Below are positions 9,813 through 18,756 of a DNA stretch of 64,000 nt, in pieces (position 1 is the first letter of the stretch; the number at the start of each line of letters is the position of its first letter). Both the position numbers and the translations under genes were made by a program. Below the pieces are notes generated by a model, which did not search any database, was not told the origin of the DNA, and saw nothing but the letters and a program-made list of their open reading frames with translations. The stretch covers positions 186,001 through 250,000 of the forward strand of contig NZ_CAMZOF010000011.1 of NCBI RefSeq assembly GCF_947331435.1, in the 5' to 3' direction. Source of the DNA: Pelagibius sp. Alg239-R121. GTDB lineage: Bacteria > Pseudomonadota > Alphaproteobacteria > Kiloniellales > Kiloniellaceae.

Positions 9813-9992
9813 TCAAGCGGCTACAGCTGCGTGCCATTCGTCCATGGCGGCAATACGAATTTCACCAAGCGTTCGTCGGGATATCAGGTGGCGCTGGATG
9901 TTAAAATGATTGTAGACAGCGGCATGGATTGAAAGGAAACATTGAGCAGATCCTGGCGACTTGAAATGTAGTAGTTCGGACTCGATCTGATA
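9813..9992 (-). pseudogene. C-terminal remnant of an IS6-like DDE transposase
   Basis: Reading leftward from 9992, the frame encodes about 59 residues ending in TGA at 9813, including the recognisable C-terminal stretch FKSPGSAQCFLSIHAAVYN and NIQRHLISRRTL. This is the tail of an IS6-type transposase; the catalytic domain is absent. The remnant begins exactly where the IS481-type element starts, suggesting that insertion or deletion by that element truncated it. Family assignment rests on recall of the tail motif. Confidence 0.6.
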
Positions 9993-10905
9993 GTTACCGG
10001 TTTTGATGTGGCGTCTGTCAGGTCAAGTTTGGTCTACAAACTTTTCCTTCCAGATAGTCTTGCCTTCCACCAGGGTCTGCAAGGGCGTTCGACCTTCGCA
10101 GATTTTACCCAGATGAGTGCGTTCATTGTTGTAGTAGACGATCCATTCGTCCAGGTCGTTTTGCAGCTGCTCGATGGTCTCATAGAATGCTAAAACCTTG
10201 TCGTTGAGCATGTCGGCTGCCGTGATCGGGGTCTTGGTGGTGTAGAGCTTGGCCTGAGCAACCTTGGCGTAGGTGTCAATGTAGGTTTGCTGATAGACCC
10301 GGCCGACGCCCTTCAACGTACCGACATAGAATGTGTCCTGTGAGCCAAGATAGCCAGGGTGCGCGGTCTCGATCTCGCTCCAGGCCTCATCATCCAGCTT
10401 CTTCTTTTCCAGTGCCTGGACCTGAGCCTCGGTGAGGACAATGCCTTCTTCGGCGACCTTGGCCTCCAGGGCTTTTAATCGTTTCTTGAAGTTGGCCAGG
10501 TCATGACGCAGCCAGATAGAGCGTACCCCGCTGGGCGACACGAACACGCCCAACTTGCGTAGCTCATTGCTGACACGGACTGGGCCGTGGGCAGGGTATT
10601 CAATGGCGTAATCGATAACCACATTCTCGATCTCAATATCAACACGGTTCCTCGGATTCGGAACCCGGCGCGTTCGTTCCAGCAGCGCCTCTACGCCACC
10701 TTCCTCGACCGCATCCCTGTAACGGTAAAATGTATCGCGTGACAGGTCTATGACCTGACAGGCGCGCGATACGTTGCCCAGCTCTTCTGCCAGATTGAGA
10801 AGACCGACTTTGTAGCGAATGACTTTTTGATTATTCTGCAACATGAGGGTTACCTCCGTGAAGTGTTTCGATGGTTGGGTTTGCACCACCATCAAAACCG
10901 GTAAC
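9993..10905 (-). mobile_element. IS481-type insertion element with internal deletion
   Basis: A 16-bp perfect inverted repeat, GTTACCGGTTTTGATG at 9993-10008 and its complement at 10890-10905, bounds a 913-bp segment containing one IS481-family transposase gene on the minus strand. No clear target duplication is visible. The true ends may lie slightly further out, because both flanks also contain related TCGATCTGAT / ATCAGATCGA sequences (9982-9991 and 10933-10942). Both flanks carry remnants of other transposases. Confidence 0.65.
10023..10844 (-). pseudogene. IS481-family transposase with in-frame loss of catalytic core
   Basis: The product would be 273 residues; intact relatives are about 340-350. 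The N-terminal helix-turn-helix region (NNQKVIRYKVGLLNLAEELG) and the first part of the integrase core (HPGYLGSQDTFYVGTLKGVG, with the first catalytic Asp) are intact. After TPITAADMLNDKVLAF the sequence jumps directly to ETIEQLQNDLDEW and YYNNERTHLGK. The block that normally carries the second Asp (DRGTEYCG-like) and the catalytic Glu (NGICERFHKT-like) is missing. The frame is preserved, but a DDE transposase without two of three catalytic residues should be inactive. The ATG at 10844 has GGAGGTAACC upstream; an earlier ATG in frame lacks this. Confidence 0.8.
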
Positions 10906-10930
10906 CTTCGCTCCTCCAGCGGAGCAGTGC

Positions 10931-11140
10931 CAGATCAGATCGAAACTAATTCACCTTAACAATATCGTTGAACAGGATCATCAATTCATCAAACGGCAGA
11001 TCCGTCCGATGCTGGGGTTCAAGTCATTCTCATCTGCAGCTGCAACCCTTGACGGCATCGAAATCGCCAACATGATTCGAAAGGATCAATTTAGGGGCGA
11101 AGTCTGCCCATTTCTCCGGTTTGCCCAGATTGCTGCGTAA
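10931..11140 (+). pseudogene. C-terminal remnant of IS6-family transposase
   Basis: The open frame reads LNNIVEQDHQFIKRQIRPM, then GFKSFSSAAATLDGIEIANMIRKDQ, the typical C-terminal part of IS6-family transposases after the catalytic Glu region. The N-terminal two thirds are absent; the frame runs back into the inverted repeat of the IS481-type element. No start codon belongs to it. Together with the oppositely oriented remnant on the other side of the IS, it marks an old insertion hot spot. Confidence 0.7.
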
Positions 11141-11262
11141 TCGGCTGTCATCTTCATCGCGGCGCCCTTCTCTGTAATTTCCCCTCCGATATAAACATGC
11201 TACTTGCAAATTGCCAGTTATAAATCTAAACTTGCTGAAATCAGCTGATCTAGAGGGGGCCT

Positions 11263-11934
11263 ATGCCTAACGAGATGACCGCAATTTCCACCGTCGACGC
11301 AGTCGTTCTTTCTATCCTGGAGGGTGAACTCAAGGTCCTGCTTCACTGCCGCCCGGTTCAGCCCTACGAAGGCTCTTGGGCGTTGCCTGGCGGCTTTATT
11401 CGTGTGGACGAAGATGCGGACGCCGAGAGCGCCATACGCCGGATTTTGAAGGACAAAGCCGGAGTTACAGGCCTGTACCTTGAACAGCTTGCGACCTACT
11501 CCGGACCGGATCGGGACCCGCGCGGATGGTCGATCTCAATTGCGCATCTCGCCCTGGTTCCAGGCGCCAAGCTGGCGATCGACGAAGGTAAGGCCGCGTT
11601 GGTGTCAATCGACGATTTACCCAAGCTTCCGTTCGATCACGGCAAGATAATAAAGGATGCCGTCGCCCGCCTCCGGGGAAAGGGCGCTTACTCCACGCTC
11701 CCGGCGTCCTTCCTTGGAAAGAACTTTACGCTGACGGAGATGCAAAGCGCCTACGAAACTGCACTGGGAACGAGAGTCGATTCCAGCTCGTTCCGCCGCA
11801 AGGTCCTCAGCCTTGGAATCCTGACTGACACCGGCCGCAGCCGTCAGGGCGACAATCGTCGGCCGGCCAAGGTGTACCGCCTCACCAAGGCTGTGGGAAC
11901 TTTCGACCGGACGCTGGGGCATTCGGCAGGTTGA
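11263..11934 (+). CDS. NrtR-like Nudix-related transcriptional regulator
   Basis: 223 residues: an N-terminal Nudix fold (about 8-140) and a C-terminal winged-helix domain (about 145-215). The start of the Nudix region is well kept (GSWALPGGFIRVDED, 38-51). The catalytic box is degenerate: where REUxEExG is expected it has RILKDKAG (60-67), so the metal-binding Glu pair is replaced by Asp-Lys. That pattern is known for NrtR regulators, which use the dead Nudix domain to sense ADP-ribose-type ligands and control NAD metabolism. No NAD biosynthesis gene is adjacent, so the target is unknown. Start chosen at the ATG after GAGGGGGCCT. It stands alone between two mobile elements. Confidence 0.8.
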   Translation: MPNEMTAISTVDAVVLSILEGELKVLLHCRPVQPYEGSWALPGGFIRVDEDADAESAIRRILKDKAGVTGLYLEQLATYSGPDRDPRGWSISIAHLALVPGAKLAIDEGKAALVSIDDLPKLPFDHGKIIKDAVARLRGKGAYSTLPASFLGKNFTLTEMQSAYETALGTRVDSSSFRRKVLSLGILTDTGRSRQGDNRRPAKVYRLTKAVGTFDRTLGHSAG

Positions 11935-11975
11935 TGGGGACTGCGCAGCGAAGGCCTCACTCGGGCTCAAGGGGT

Positions 11976-12013
11976 AGTTCGTTGCATTCTGAAGCAATGT
12001 CGGCTGTGCGGAG
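11976..12013 (+). repeat. dispersed repeat, copy A
   Basis: The 38-base segment starting AGTTCGTTGCATTCTGAAGC matches 29 of 38 positions of the segment at 14063-14100. The IS1182-type element is inserted at the end of this copy. It may be a degenerate intergenic repeat family of the genome; its function is unknown. Confidence 0.45.
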
Positions 12014-13519
12014 ATGCTGTTGAAAAAGTCGTTGTTTGTGTTGGGTTTGACAAAGCGATGAGCGTGGTCGGTTCGGCCATCACGCTGGGTTCGGCGCCAG
12101 CTTTGCGAGCTTGCGAAGGTTTTGGACTGTCGCGGCTATCAAGAACTCATCTTTTGCGCCGTTGGGTCCTCGGAGACGCAGGCGATCAAGCCTGATGATG
12201 CGTTTTAGGTGGGCGAACAGCATCTCGACCTTCTTGCGGGCATAGCTTGCGGCAACGTAGGCGTCGGTCTTGGTGATGTCGCGCGCCATATTGCGTGCGC
12301 CCTCGTGGATAGAGCGCAGGACTTTTCGGGCTGGCTCCTTCGGGCAACAATGCTGCTTCAGCGGACAGACATCACAGTCCTTTTTGCTAGCCCGATAGCG
12401 CATCAGGCCTTCCTTATCGATGCCGGAGCGTGGCTTCTTGTAGGTGCGCCTGAATCGCACAAGCTGTTTGCCACCAGGGCAGGTGTAGCTGTCGCTGTCA
12501 TGGTCATAGGTGAAGTGGTCACGCGAGAAGGTGCCGTCTTTGCGTTCAGACTTGTCGATGACGGGGATGTACGGTTCGATCCCTTCCTCTTCGACCAGCC
12601 AACTCAGCATGGGCGCTGAACCGTAGGCCGTGTCGGCCACCAGCTTCGCGGGGTACAAACCGAACCGATCTCTGGTTCGCAGGATCATCTCCTTGGTGAT
12701 CTCGACTTCCGCCTGCCGGATTGGAGCGGTCGCATCGACATCGACGATAACGGCATTGTCCAGATCGACCAGATAGTTTGTGGAATAGGCAAAGAACGGC
12801 CGGTCGCCATTGGCGCCTGTATAGCGCGCTGCCGGGTCAGCCGGAGAAATGGCCTTGGGTTGCACGGGCGTCGAACCGCCGAAAGCCGCATCATCCAGCG
12901 TGTCGAGATACTCTCGCGTTGCTCTCGACACCTGATCGGGGACTGACCAATCGGCCATCTCGATCTTCGTATAGCGGCTGGCGTCAGCCTTGATGAGCGA
13001 TGCATCAACACCGAAGTCATCGCCACCGACCAGGCCTTCAGCGATGCAACGTGTCAGCACCGTGTTGAACAGGTGGCGGAACAGATCGCTCTCACGGAAG
13101 CGGCCATGCCGGTTCTTCGAGAACGTGGAGTGATCGGGGATCGCATCGTTCAGATCCAGCCGGCAGAACCAACGATAGGCGAGGTTCAGATGGACCTCTT
13201 CGCACAAGCGCCGCTCAGACCGGACACCCATGCAGTAGCCGACAAGCAGCATGCGGATCATCAACTCGGGATCAATCGAAGGACGACCAATGGAACTGTA
13301 GTAAGGCGCTAAAACTGAGCGGATGTCGGACAAATCCACAAACCGGTCAATCTGGCGTAGCACGTGGTCAATCGGCACGTGCCGATCTAGATTGAACTCA
13401 TAGAACAGCGCCGCCTGCGGTTCCTTCCTCGGGCCCATCATCGTCAGCAATCTCCCAAATCAATGGGAAAACTGAATCAGCCGATTAGAAGGCGATCAAG
13501 AGACTTTTTCAACAGCATC
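12013..13519 (-). mobile_element. IS1182-type insertion sequence, apparently complete
   Basis: An 18-bp perfect inverted repeat, GATGCTGTTGAAAAAGTC at 12013-12030 and its complement at 13502-13519, encloses one full-length transposase gene. The flanks show a possible 4-bp direct repeat CGGA (12009-12012 and 13520-13523). The outer flanks also contain an inverted GCAATGTC / GACATTGC pair, fitting the preference of this group for palindromic targets. Confidence 0.8.
12080..13441 (-). CDS. IS1182-family transposase
   Basis: 453 residues with the usual layout: an N-terminal DUF772-type domain (YEFNLDRHVPIDHVLRQID, then GRPSIDPELMIRMLLVGYCM), a DDE core (GGDDFGVDASLIKADAS and KLVADTAYGSAPML), a cysteine-rich insert (KKDCDVCPLKQHCCP) and the C-terminal KVEMLFAHLKRIIRLDRLRLRG block with the catalytic Glu. 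No frameshift or stop interrupts it, so the element may still be mobile. The start at 13441 (second of the nearby candidates) has GGAG upstream at slightly long spacing. Confidence 0.92.
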   Translation of the reverse strand: MMGPRKEPQAALFYEFNLDRHVPIDHVLRQIDRFVDLSDIRSVLAPYYSSIGRPSIDPELMIRMLLVGYCMGVRSERRLCEEVHLNLAYRWFCRLDLNDAIPDHSTFSKNRHGRFRESDLFRHLFNTVLTRCIAEGLVGGDDFGVDASLIKADASRYTKIEMADWSVPDQVSRATREYLDTLDDAAFGGSTPVQPKAISPADPAARYTGANGDRPFFAYSTNYLVDLDNAVIVDVDATAPIRQAEVEITKEMILRTRDRFGLYPAKLVADTAYGSAPMLSWLVEEEGIEPYIPVIDKSERKDGTFSRDHFTYDHDSDSYTCPGGKQLVRFRRTYKKPRSGIDKEGLMRYRASKKDCDVCPLKQHCCPKEPARKVLRSIHEGARNMARDITKTDAYVAASYARKKVEMLFAHLKRIIRLDRLRLRGPNGAKDEFLIAATVQNLRKLAKLAPNPA

Positions 13520-13607
13520 CGGACATTGCGGACTTTGAGGTTAACATTAGATTAATTGAAACGACGGTACATACGCTGAGAAGAATTGGCTGAAGTCCTA
13601 GCAATTG

Positions 13608-14003
13608 ATGTTTTTAAGATTTGTTCGTTCCAAGACGGTAGACGGTTTGGCTGCGAGAGAAGGTTTCTTCTGTGCGGCGTATGAATTGCGCGAGAATGCA
13701 ACCTTGGACCGACACTCGTTGGAACGTCTTGAAACCTTGTTGGCGTGGTTTCGAAAGCATTTAACAATTCCCAATAAGTTCAACAAATCAACGTCAAAGG
13801 GCGCATATAGGCGCGATGCAAAGGGGCTGAGTTGGTTTAAACCGAACGCAAAAGATGCGCTTGCGAAGTCTTTCGAACTAATCTCATTGCTCGAAGAAAA
13901 TGGGTGCAGGATCGAAATGCTGAAATCCAAACGTATCGGATACATTGTTTATGAAGATGAGAGCCAAGTCGTCGCAGAGCCATTTTCAGACACACCCAAA
14001 TAG
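13608..14003 (+). CDS. conserved hypothetical protein, about 130 residues
   Basis: Small soluble protein of 131 residues with no signal peptide or membrane helix. Notable parts are RLETLLAWFRKHLTIPNKF in the middle and KSKRIGYIVYEDESQVVAEP near the C-terminus. It matches my recollection of a family of uncharacterised stand-alone proteins with the same closing motif; no function is known to me. ATG 13608 was preferred over the adjacent TTG 13605; no clear ribosome site is visible. It lies just outside the IS1182-type element, and its base composition is more AT-rich than neighbouring core genes. Confidence 0.7.
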   Translation: MFLRFVRSKTVDGLAAREGFFCAAYELRENATLDRHSLERLETLLAWFRKHLTIPNKFNKSTSKGAYRRDAKGLSWFKPNAKDALAKSFELISLLEENGCRIEMLKSKRIGYIVYEDESQVVAEPFSDTPK

Positions 14004-14062
14004 CAAGCGGATCTGATCACTGTTGTTAGATCTGAAGGGATGCACTTTGGGCGCAGAGCCGA

Positions 14063-14100
14063 AGTTCGTTGCACCTTGAACCAATGACGGCAACGCGGAA
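14063..14100 (+). repeat. dispersed repeat, copy B
   Basis: Partner of the segment at 11976-12013 (29 of 38 bases identical). It lies in the otherwise empty 214-bp spacer after the small hypothetical gene, which holds nothing else I can support. Confidence 0.4.
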
Positions 14101-14217
14101 CAAAAGCCGCCCTTGTTTCACGTTGATACAGCCTGCCTCACCGAGGCTTATCGGCTTCTTTTATCGCGCGGACGCCAGACCTGTGTAAGGCCTCCTTCGC
14201 TTTATCGCCGGCAATCC

Positions 14218-14610
14218 TCAAGCCTTGGAAGGAGCGTATGCAGTGACCTCAATTTCAATACGCATCTTGGGGTCGATAAGCCCGGCCTGAAGCAATGTGG
14301 AGGGCGGGCGCACCTCGCCGAAAACGGCTTGCAGCTGTGGCCAACAGCGCTCGAATTCCGTCCGGTCCGGAAGAATATAGGTTACGCGCACGACATCGTG
14401 GAAACTAAAGCCGGCCTCGGTAAGCGTGCGCTCGATCGTCTGCAATGTGTTTTTACATTGCTCCTCAATGTCATCGGGCAAAACCCCTGTTTCCACATCC
14501 AGGCCTGTTGAGCCGGAAACAAAACACCATGCGCCATCGACTAGCGCGCGAGAATAGAACCCGGCTTTCTTTTCAAAGAATGAGCCGGAGGAAATCAGGC
14601 GGCGGGACAT
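14218..14610 (-). CDS. RidA/YjgF family protein
   Basis: 130-residue Rid-superfamily protein; such proteins hydrolyse reactive enamine/imine intermediates, or act on related small metabolites, as trimers. Family features are WCFVSGSTGLD, DDIEEQCKNTLQTIERTLTE, and the C-terminal PKMRIEIEVTAYAP with the conserved Arg that binds the carboxylate. A longer frame exists, but the ATG at 14610 has AGGAG eight bases upstream. It is divergent from the LysR gene, which may control it and the TRAP genes beyond; that link is inferred from position. Confidence 0.88.
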   Translation of the reverse strand: MSRRLISSGSFFEKKAGFYSRALVDGAWCFVSGSTGLDVETGVLPDDIEEQCKNTLQTIERTLTEAGFSFHDVVRVTYILPDRTEFERCWPQLQAVFGEVRPPSTLLQAGLIDPKMRIEIEVTAYAPSKA

Positions 14611-14798
14611 TGCGTTACTCCTGTGGGTTTTGATCATGGACGCTTCGGCAAAGACCGGTCTGAAGCTCATCATTCATCAGCTGTGCGCCTCGATCGGTTG
14701 CCGGCCTCTCAATCTGGACAGTGGCACGGCTTCATGTTTCAATAAAACGAATAGAATTTGCTTATGCTATCAGGAAAATTCACAGAAAAATCCAAACC

Positions 14799-15683
14799 AT
14801 GAACGTGACCTCAAAAGCCCGCACACCCCTTTTGGATCTCGATCTGCTGAACACGCTGGTGATGATCTCGGAAACCGGAAACTTCTCTGCGGCGTCAGAG
14901 CTGCTGTTCCGGACGCCTTCGGCGGTTTCCATGCAGGTAAAGCGGCTTGAAGACCAATTGGGCAAAGCGATCTTCCACCGAGGCGCCCGTTCGGTCACGC
15001 CGACTGAGCACGGGATGCTCCTGATCACGCACGCGAGAAGGGTTTTGGCGCTCAACCGGGACATCGTGGAAAAATTCATTGCCCCTGAGATTTTCGGGAT
15101 CGTGCGGCTTGGGGTCCTGGTCCACGCCGCGGAGCGGTACCTGCCAAACCTGCTGCGCCAACTGGCGGATACGCACCCTGGTATCATGGTTCACATAACT
15201 GTCGAAAACTCGCCGCAGTTAGTACAGAAAGTCCGCAGCAGGCAGCTCGACATTGCAATCATCATCGTTGATTCCAGCGATGCCAGGAGCGAGGAAGTCG
15301 AAACGGTCTATCACGAAGCCTTGGCCTGGGCCGGTCTCAAGAACGGTATCGCCGTTGAACAGACCCCCTTGCCGGTTTCGGTTTGGGAAGATGGCTGCGC
15401 CTGGCGCACGATGGGCCTGACGGCTCTCGAAAAACAAGGCCGCGACTATCAGATCGTGTTCGACAGTGCGCATATATCAGGTCAAAAAGCCGCCATCCTG
15501 GCCGACCGCGCAATCGCGCTCATTCCGGTTTCGGCCTGCGACAATTCCATCATTCCCCTTGGCCCGGAACATGGATTGCCCGAACAATCCAGCTATCCAA
15601 TCGGAATGATGACCGGCAAAGAAGTCACGGCGCCGGTATCGGCTGTCGCCGATCACTTGAGAGCAACCTTTGCCGATACGTAA
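14799..15683 (+). CDS. LysR-family transcriptional regulator
   Basis: 294 residues: N-terminal winged helix-turn-helix (about 15-75, LNTLVMISETGNFSAASELL, then TPSAVSMQVKRLEDQLG) and a periplasmic-binding-fold effector domain (about 100-290, starting IVRLGVLVHAAERYLPNLL). The ATG at 14799 begins the conserved domain closely; an earlier in-frame ATG would add 26 unconserved residues. It is divergent from the RidA gene and convergent with the TRAP operon. Effector unknown; probably the TRAP substrate or a RidA-related amino acid intermediate. Confidence 0.88.
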   Translation: MNVTSKARTPLLDLDLLNTLVMISETGNFSAASELLFRTPSAVSMQVKRLEDQLGKAIFHRGARSVTPTEHGMLLITHARRVLALNRDIVEKFIAPEIFGIVRLGVLVHAAERYLPNLLRQLADTHPGIMVHITVENSPQLVQKVRSRQLDIAIIIVDSSDARSEEVETVYHEALAWAGLKNGIAVEQTPLPVSVWEDGCAWRTMGLTALEKQGRDYQIVFDSAHISGQKAAILADRAIALIPVSACDNSIIPLGPEHGLPEQSSYPIGMMTGKEVTAPVSAVADHLRATFADT

Positions 15684-15907
15684 AGAGGCCATTTGGGTTC
15701 AAAGGGTGAATTCGCTGCGCGCCTCACCAGTGACGACAGTAGGGGATAATTTTTGCCATTGGCTTACACGGGAGGTACGGGCGGGTGCGGGGATTGCTCT
15801 GACAACAGATCAGACGCGTATCGCGTGGTTTCAGCCCCATCATAAAAGGCAACCACAGGACCAAAAGTTTTCGGTTTCGCTTTCACACTCGTTGGTGTTC
15901 TGCGATC

Positions 15908-17200
15908 TCAAAAAAGGAGATTCGGAAGGAAAAGAGCGAGCATTGGGAACAGCGTCAGTATCACGATCGCACACAAATGGATCAGCCAATAGGGTACGGT
16001 TGCGTAAGCGACACGCCCCAGACTGACCTCGTTTTTCGTAAGCGCTGTCAGAACGGAAAGGTTCAGCCCGACCGGGGGGGTGATTTGACCGATTTCGATC
16101 ACGATGGTGATAATCACCCCGATCCATATTGGATCAAAACCAAGACCCGTCAGCAACGGAAACACAACTGGCAAGGTCATGATCATCAAGGAAAGACCAT
16201 CAAAGAAACAGCCCAAAATAAGATAGATCAAGACAACGATCATCAGAACGCTGTATTTGCCGAACCCGCTCTGGGCGACGGTCTCCAAAATCTGTTGGGG
16301 AAGGCCTAGGATACTGACCGATTGCGCTAGGATCGTTGCCCCCAACACCAAAAAGCCGATCGACGAGAACAGTAAAACTGACTGATACACCGCCTCGATC
16401 AATTTGGAGAAGGTCAGATCACCCCACATCGAGCAAATGACAATGGCCAGCACCACGCCGACGCCAGCAGATTCTGTTGGTGTCGCGATACCCGCAACGA
16501 TAGAGCCAATCACTGCAAAGATCAGCACAAGCAGCGGCCAGATGTGTCGGAACCCAACAAAGATCTCGCCAATCGAGGATTTGTGCGGATCGCGCGGAGC
16601 AATAGCGGGGTTCTGGATGCACTTCACCAGAAGATACAGCATGAACATCGCCCCCACCATAATTCCCGGGATAATGCCTGCCGCAAACAACCTGCCGATA
16701 GATGTTTCTGTCAGTGCGCCGTAAATCAGAAAGGACAGACTGGGTGGGATCAAAAGGCCCAACGTGCCGCCGCCAGCAAGGCTGCCGACCACCGTATTTT
16801 TGTCATAGCCGCGCTTTGACATCTCGGGGTAAGCCACCGATCCTACGGCAGCAGCCGTTGAAAGGCTTGACCCACTGACGGCGCCGAACAAGGTGCAAAC
16901 AGCGATGTTGGTGTGCAAAAGACCGCCGGGTATCCGACGAAAGACAGGCGAGAAAGCGGAGTAAGCTTTTTCGCTGATGCCACTGCGCAAAAGGATTTCA
17001 CCCAGTAGAATAAACATCGGGACGGCACTTAGGGTGAAGGAGTTAAAGACGTTCCAAATCGCGTCAATCGCGACCGACGTTGCCCCGTTGGAATAGAATT
17101 GCAGTATGAAAAGGCCGGTAATGCCAAGTGCTGCGCCCAACGCAACACCCGTTCCGGCAGTCGCAATAACGCCACCGACCAATGTAAGCCAAAGCGACAT
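15908..17200 (-). CDS. TRAP transporter large permease (DctM type)
   Basis: 430-residue membrane protein, the ion-coupled transport channel of a tripartite ATP-independent transporter. It has about 12 hydrophobic segments and DctM signatures such as AVPMFILLGEILLRSGI, LFGAVSGSSLSTAAAVGSVA, GTLGLLIPPSLSFLIYGALT and ATPTESAGVGVVLA. The ATG overlaps the stop of the small permease gene by one base (TAATG). Together with the two upstream genes it forms a complete TRAP system. Confidence 0.95.
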   Translation of the reverse strand: MSLWLTLVGGVIATAGTGVALGAALGITGLFILQFYSNGATSVAIDAIWNVFNSFTLSAVPMFILLGEILLRSGISEKAYSAFSPVFRRIPGGLLHTNIAVCTLFGAVSGSSLSTAAAVGSVAYPEMSKRGYDKNTVVGSLAGGGTLGLLIPPSLSFLIYGALTETSIGRLFAAGIIPGIMVGAMFMLYLLVKCIQNPAIAPRDPHKSSIGEIFVGFRHIWPLLVLIFAVIGSIVAGIATPTESAGVGVVLAIVICSMWGDLTFSKLIEAVYQSVLLFSSIGFLVLGATILAQSVSILGLPQQILETVAQSGFGKYSVLMIVVLIYLILGCFFDGLSLMIMTLPVVFPLLTGLGFDPIWIGVIITIVIEIGQITPPVGLNLSVLTALTKNEVSLGRVAYATVPYWLIHLCAIVILTLFPMLALFLPNLLF

Positions 17201-17730
17201 TAGCGCGCCTCACCGGACGTTGGCAATTTGCTTTCGGTGTTCTCTTCGCGCTCAAGTATCCCGACCAAGCGGGCGACCAGGATGGCACCGGTCACGGCCA
17301 AGGAAAGCGGCATCAAAGCCATCCACGGATAAAGCAGTATCCGTGTCGTTTCCGTTTTGAGGCTACGTTTGAAGGCAAATTCAAACCAAGGAATGGTTTC
17401 CCAGATCAGCCAGCCAAAGAACCCGATACCGACCAGCAATCCTGCGACTTGCAACACAGCCCTGCTTTTGCTTGTGACATAGGTGGTAAGCAGTGAGACA
17501 CGCACATGTTTTGACCTTAGCGTCACCATCGGCAACCCAAGGAACAGCGCAACGCTTAGCAAAAGGCCAACGACTTCTTCGGTGATATGCAGGGGTGAAT
17601 TTGCGAATTTGCGCATCACGACGCTGGTCACGATAATGCCGACAATAAGTGTCAGGCCCAAAGCCGCCAGTGCCGCGAAGGCCAGGGCCAGATACTCCAG
17701 CCCCAGCGCAACGGTGTTTTTAATCCGCAT
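17200..17730 (-). CDS. TRAP transporter small permease (DctQ type)
   Basis: 176-residue protein with four predicted membrane helices, the small subunit that pairs with DctM. The middle region contains the family-typical ITEEVVGLLLSVALFLGLP and the stretch RSKHVRVSLL. The ATG at 17730 sits right after GAGG; a TTG two codons upstream is possible. It lies between the solute-binding protein gene and the large permease. Confidence 0.9.
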   Translation of the reverse strand: MRIKNTVALGLEYLALAFAALAALGLTLIVGIIVTSVVMRKFANSPLHITEEVVGLLLSVALFLGLPMVTLRSKHVRVSLLTTYVTSKSRAVLQVAGLLVGIGFFGWLIWETIPWFEFAFKRSLKTETTRILLYPWMALMPLSLAVTGAILVARLVGILEREENTESKLPTSGEAR

Positions 17731-17745
17731 CCTCAAGCACGCGCC

Positions 17746-18756
17746 TTAGCGCCCCAATGCCTTAAGAACACGCTCACGGTAAGCAGGTGCATTGCCGCCC
17801 GCTTCTTCAGCCAGCATCTTCCATGTCTCGGTGACGGAGGACACGAATGCTTCGCGGTCTTCATCCGAGAAATCCTCACCCCAGGCGATGCCCTGTTCGC
17901 CCAGCTTGTCGCGGGCCTCTAGTTCGCGCTGATAATCAGCCTCGTACTGGTTCGTGCGTTCCCACAAGTCATCAGCTGCATCCGAAATTGCTGCTTTGAC
18001 AGTGTCGTCCGTCTTTTCCCAACGGTCTGTCGAGACGCCAATCACATAAGGGCCAGAGGCCATCGGATATAGGAACGACGCAAACTTAGATACTTCCTGC
18101 AGCGATACGGTATGCGCGTAGAGAGCGGGATACAGTGCGCAATCCACAACGCCAGTTTTCATGGCGACATACATTTCTTCTTGCGGAATGATCTGCGCGG
18201 ACACGCCAAGACGGGTGAAGGCTTCAACCTGATCGCGTGCCCAGACCCGCAGTTTCTTCGACTTAAGACCTTCGATTGTCCGGACGGGCTCTTCGCGGCA
18301 AAATACCGAAACAGACAACATCGGGATTGCAACGTAGCCCACTGAAGCAACGTCCCATTCAGCGAACTCTTCTTCGTAGATATCACGAACAGTCGGGATC
18401 GCTTTTTCAAACTCTTCAATAGAACCGATGGTGCCCTGAACCACGACAGAGCTAAGTGCGGGCGCATCACGGCCCAGGTAGTTTGCCCACATCAGGCTCA
18501 TCTCTACCGCGCCCTTAGGCAAGAACCGAAGTGTGTCTGTATTGGGAAGACCCAAAGAGCCACCACTATAGAGCTTAAGGGATGTCTCTCCGCCAAGCGC
18601 TGCGTTCACTTCGGAAACGAACTGCTCAAGCTGCGCACTTTCCGGACGCGTTTCCGGAAGAAAATTGTTGAAACGCCATTCCTCTGCCGAAGCCGCAGAC
18701 ATGCTGAGGCCGATACCGGTCAGACCGATAGCGAAGCGTTTGAAGATCTCGTTCAT
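17746..18756 (-). CDS. TRAP transporter solute-binding protein (DctP type)
   Basis: 336-residue periplasmic receptor that delivers substrate to the permease pair. An N-terminal signal peptide (MNEIFKRFAIGLTGIGLSM, cleavage after ASA) is followed by the DctP fold. The Arg used for carboxylate binding in this family should lie in KLRVWARDQVEAFTRLGVSA. The ATG at 18756 has AGGGGAAA upstream. The ligand cannot be read from the sequence; most family members bind organic acids. First gene of the operon. Confidence 0.93.
   Translation of the reverse strand: MNEIFKRFAIGLTGIGLSMSAASAEEWRFNNFLPETRPESAQLEQFVSEVNAALGGETSLKLYSGGSLGLPNTDTLRFLPKGAVEMSLMWANYLGRDAPALSSVVVQGTIGSIEEFEKAIPTVRDIYEEEFAEWDVASVGYVAIPMLSVSVFCREEPVRTIEGLKSKKLRVWARDQVEAFTRLGVSAQIIPQEEMYVAMKTGVVDCALYPALYAHTVSLQEVSKFASFLYPMASGPYVIGVSTDRWEKTDDTVKAAISDAADDLWERTNQYEADYQRELEARDKLGEQGIAWGEDFSDEDREAFVSSVTETWKMLAEEAGGNAPAYRERVLKALGR

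Noticed and set aside
9993-10905. Calling the IS481-type gene an active transposase
   Set aside because: Two of the three DDE residues are missing because of an internal in-frame deletion.
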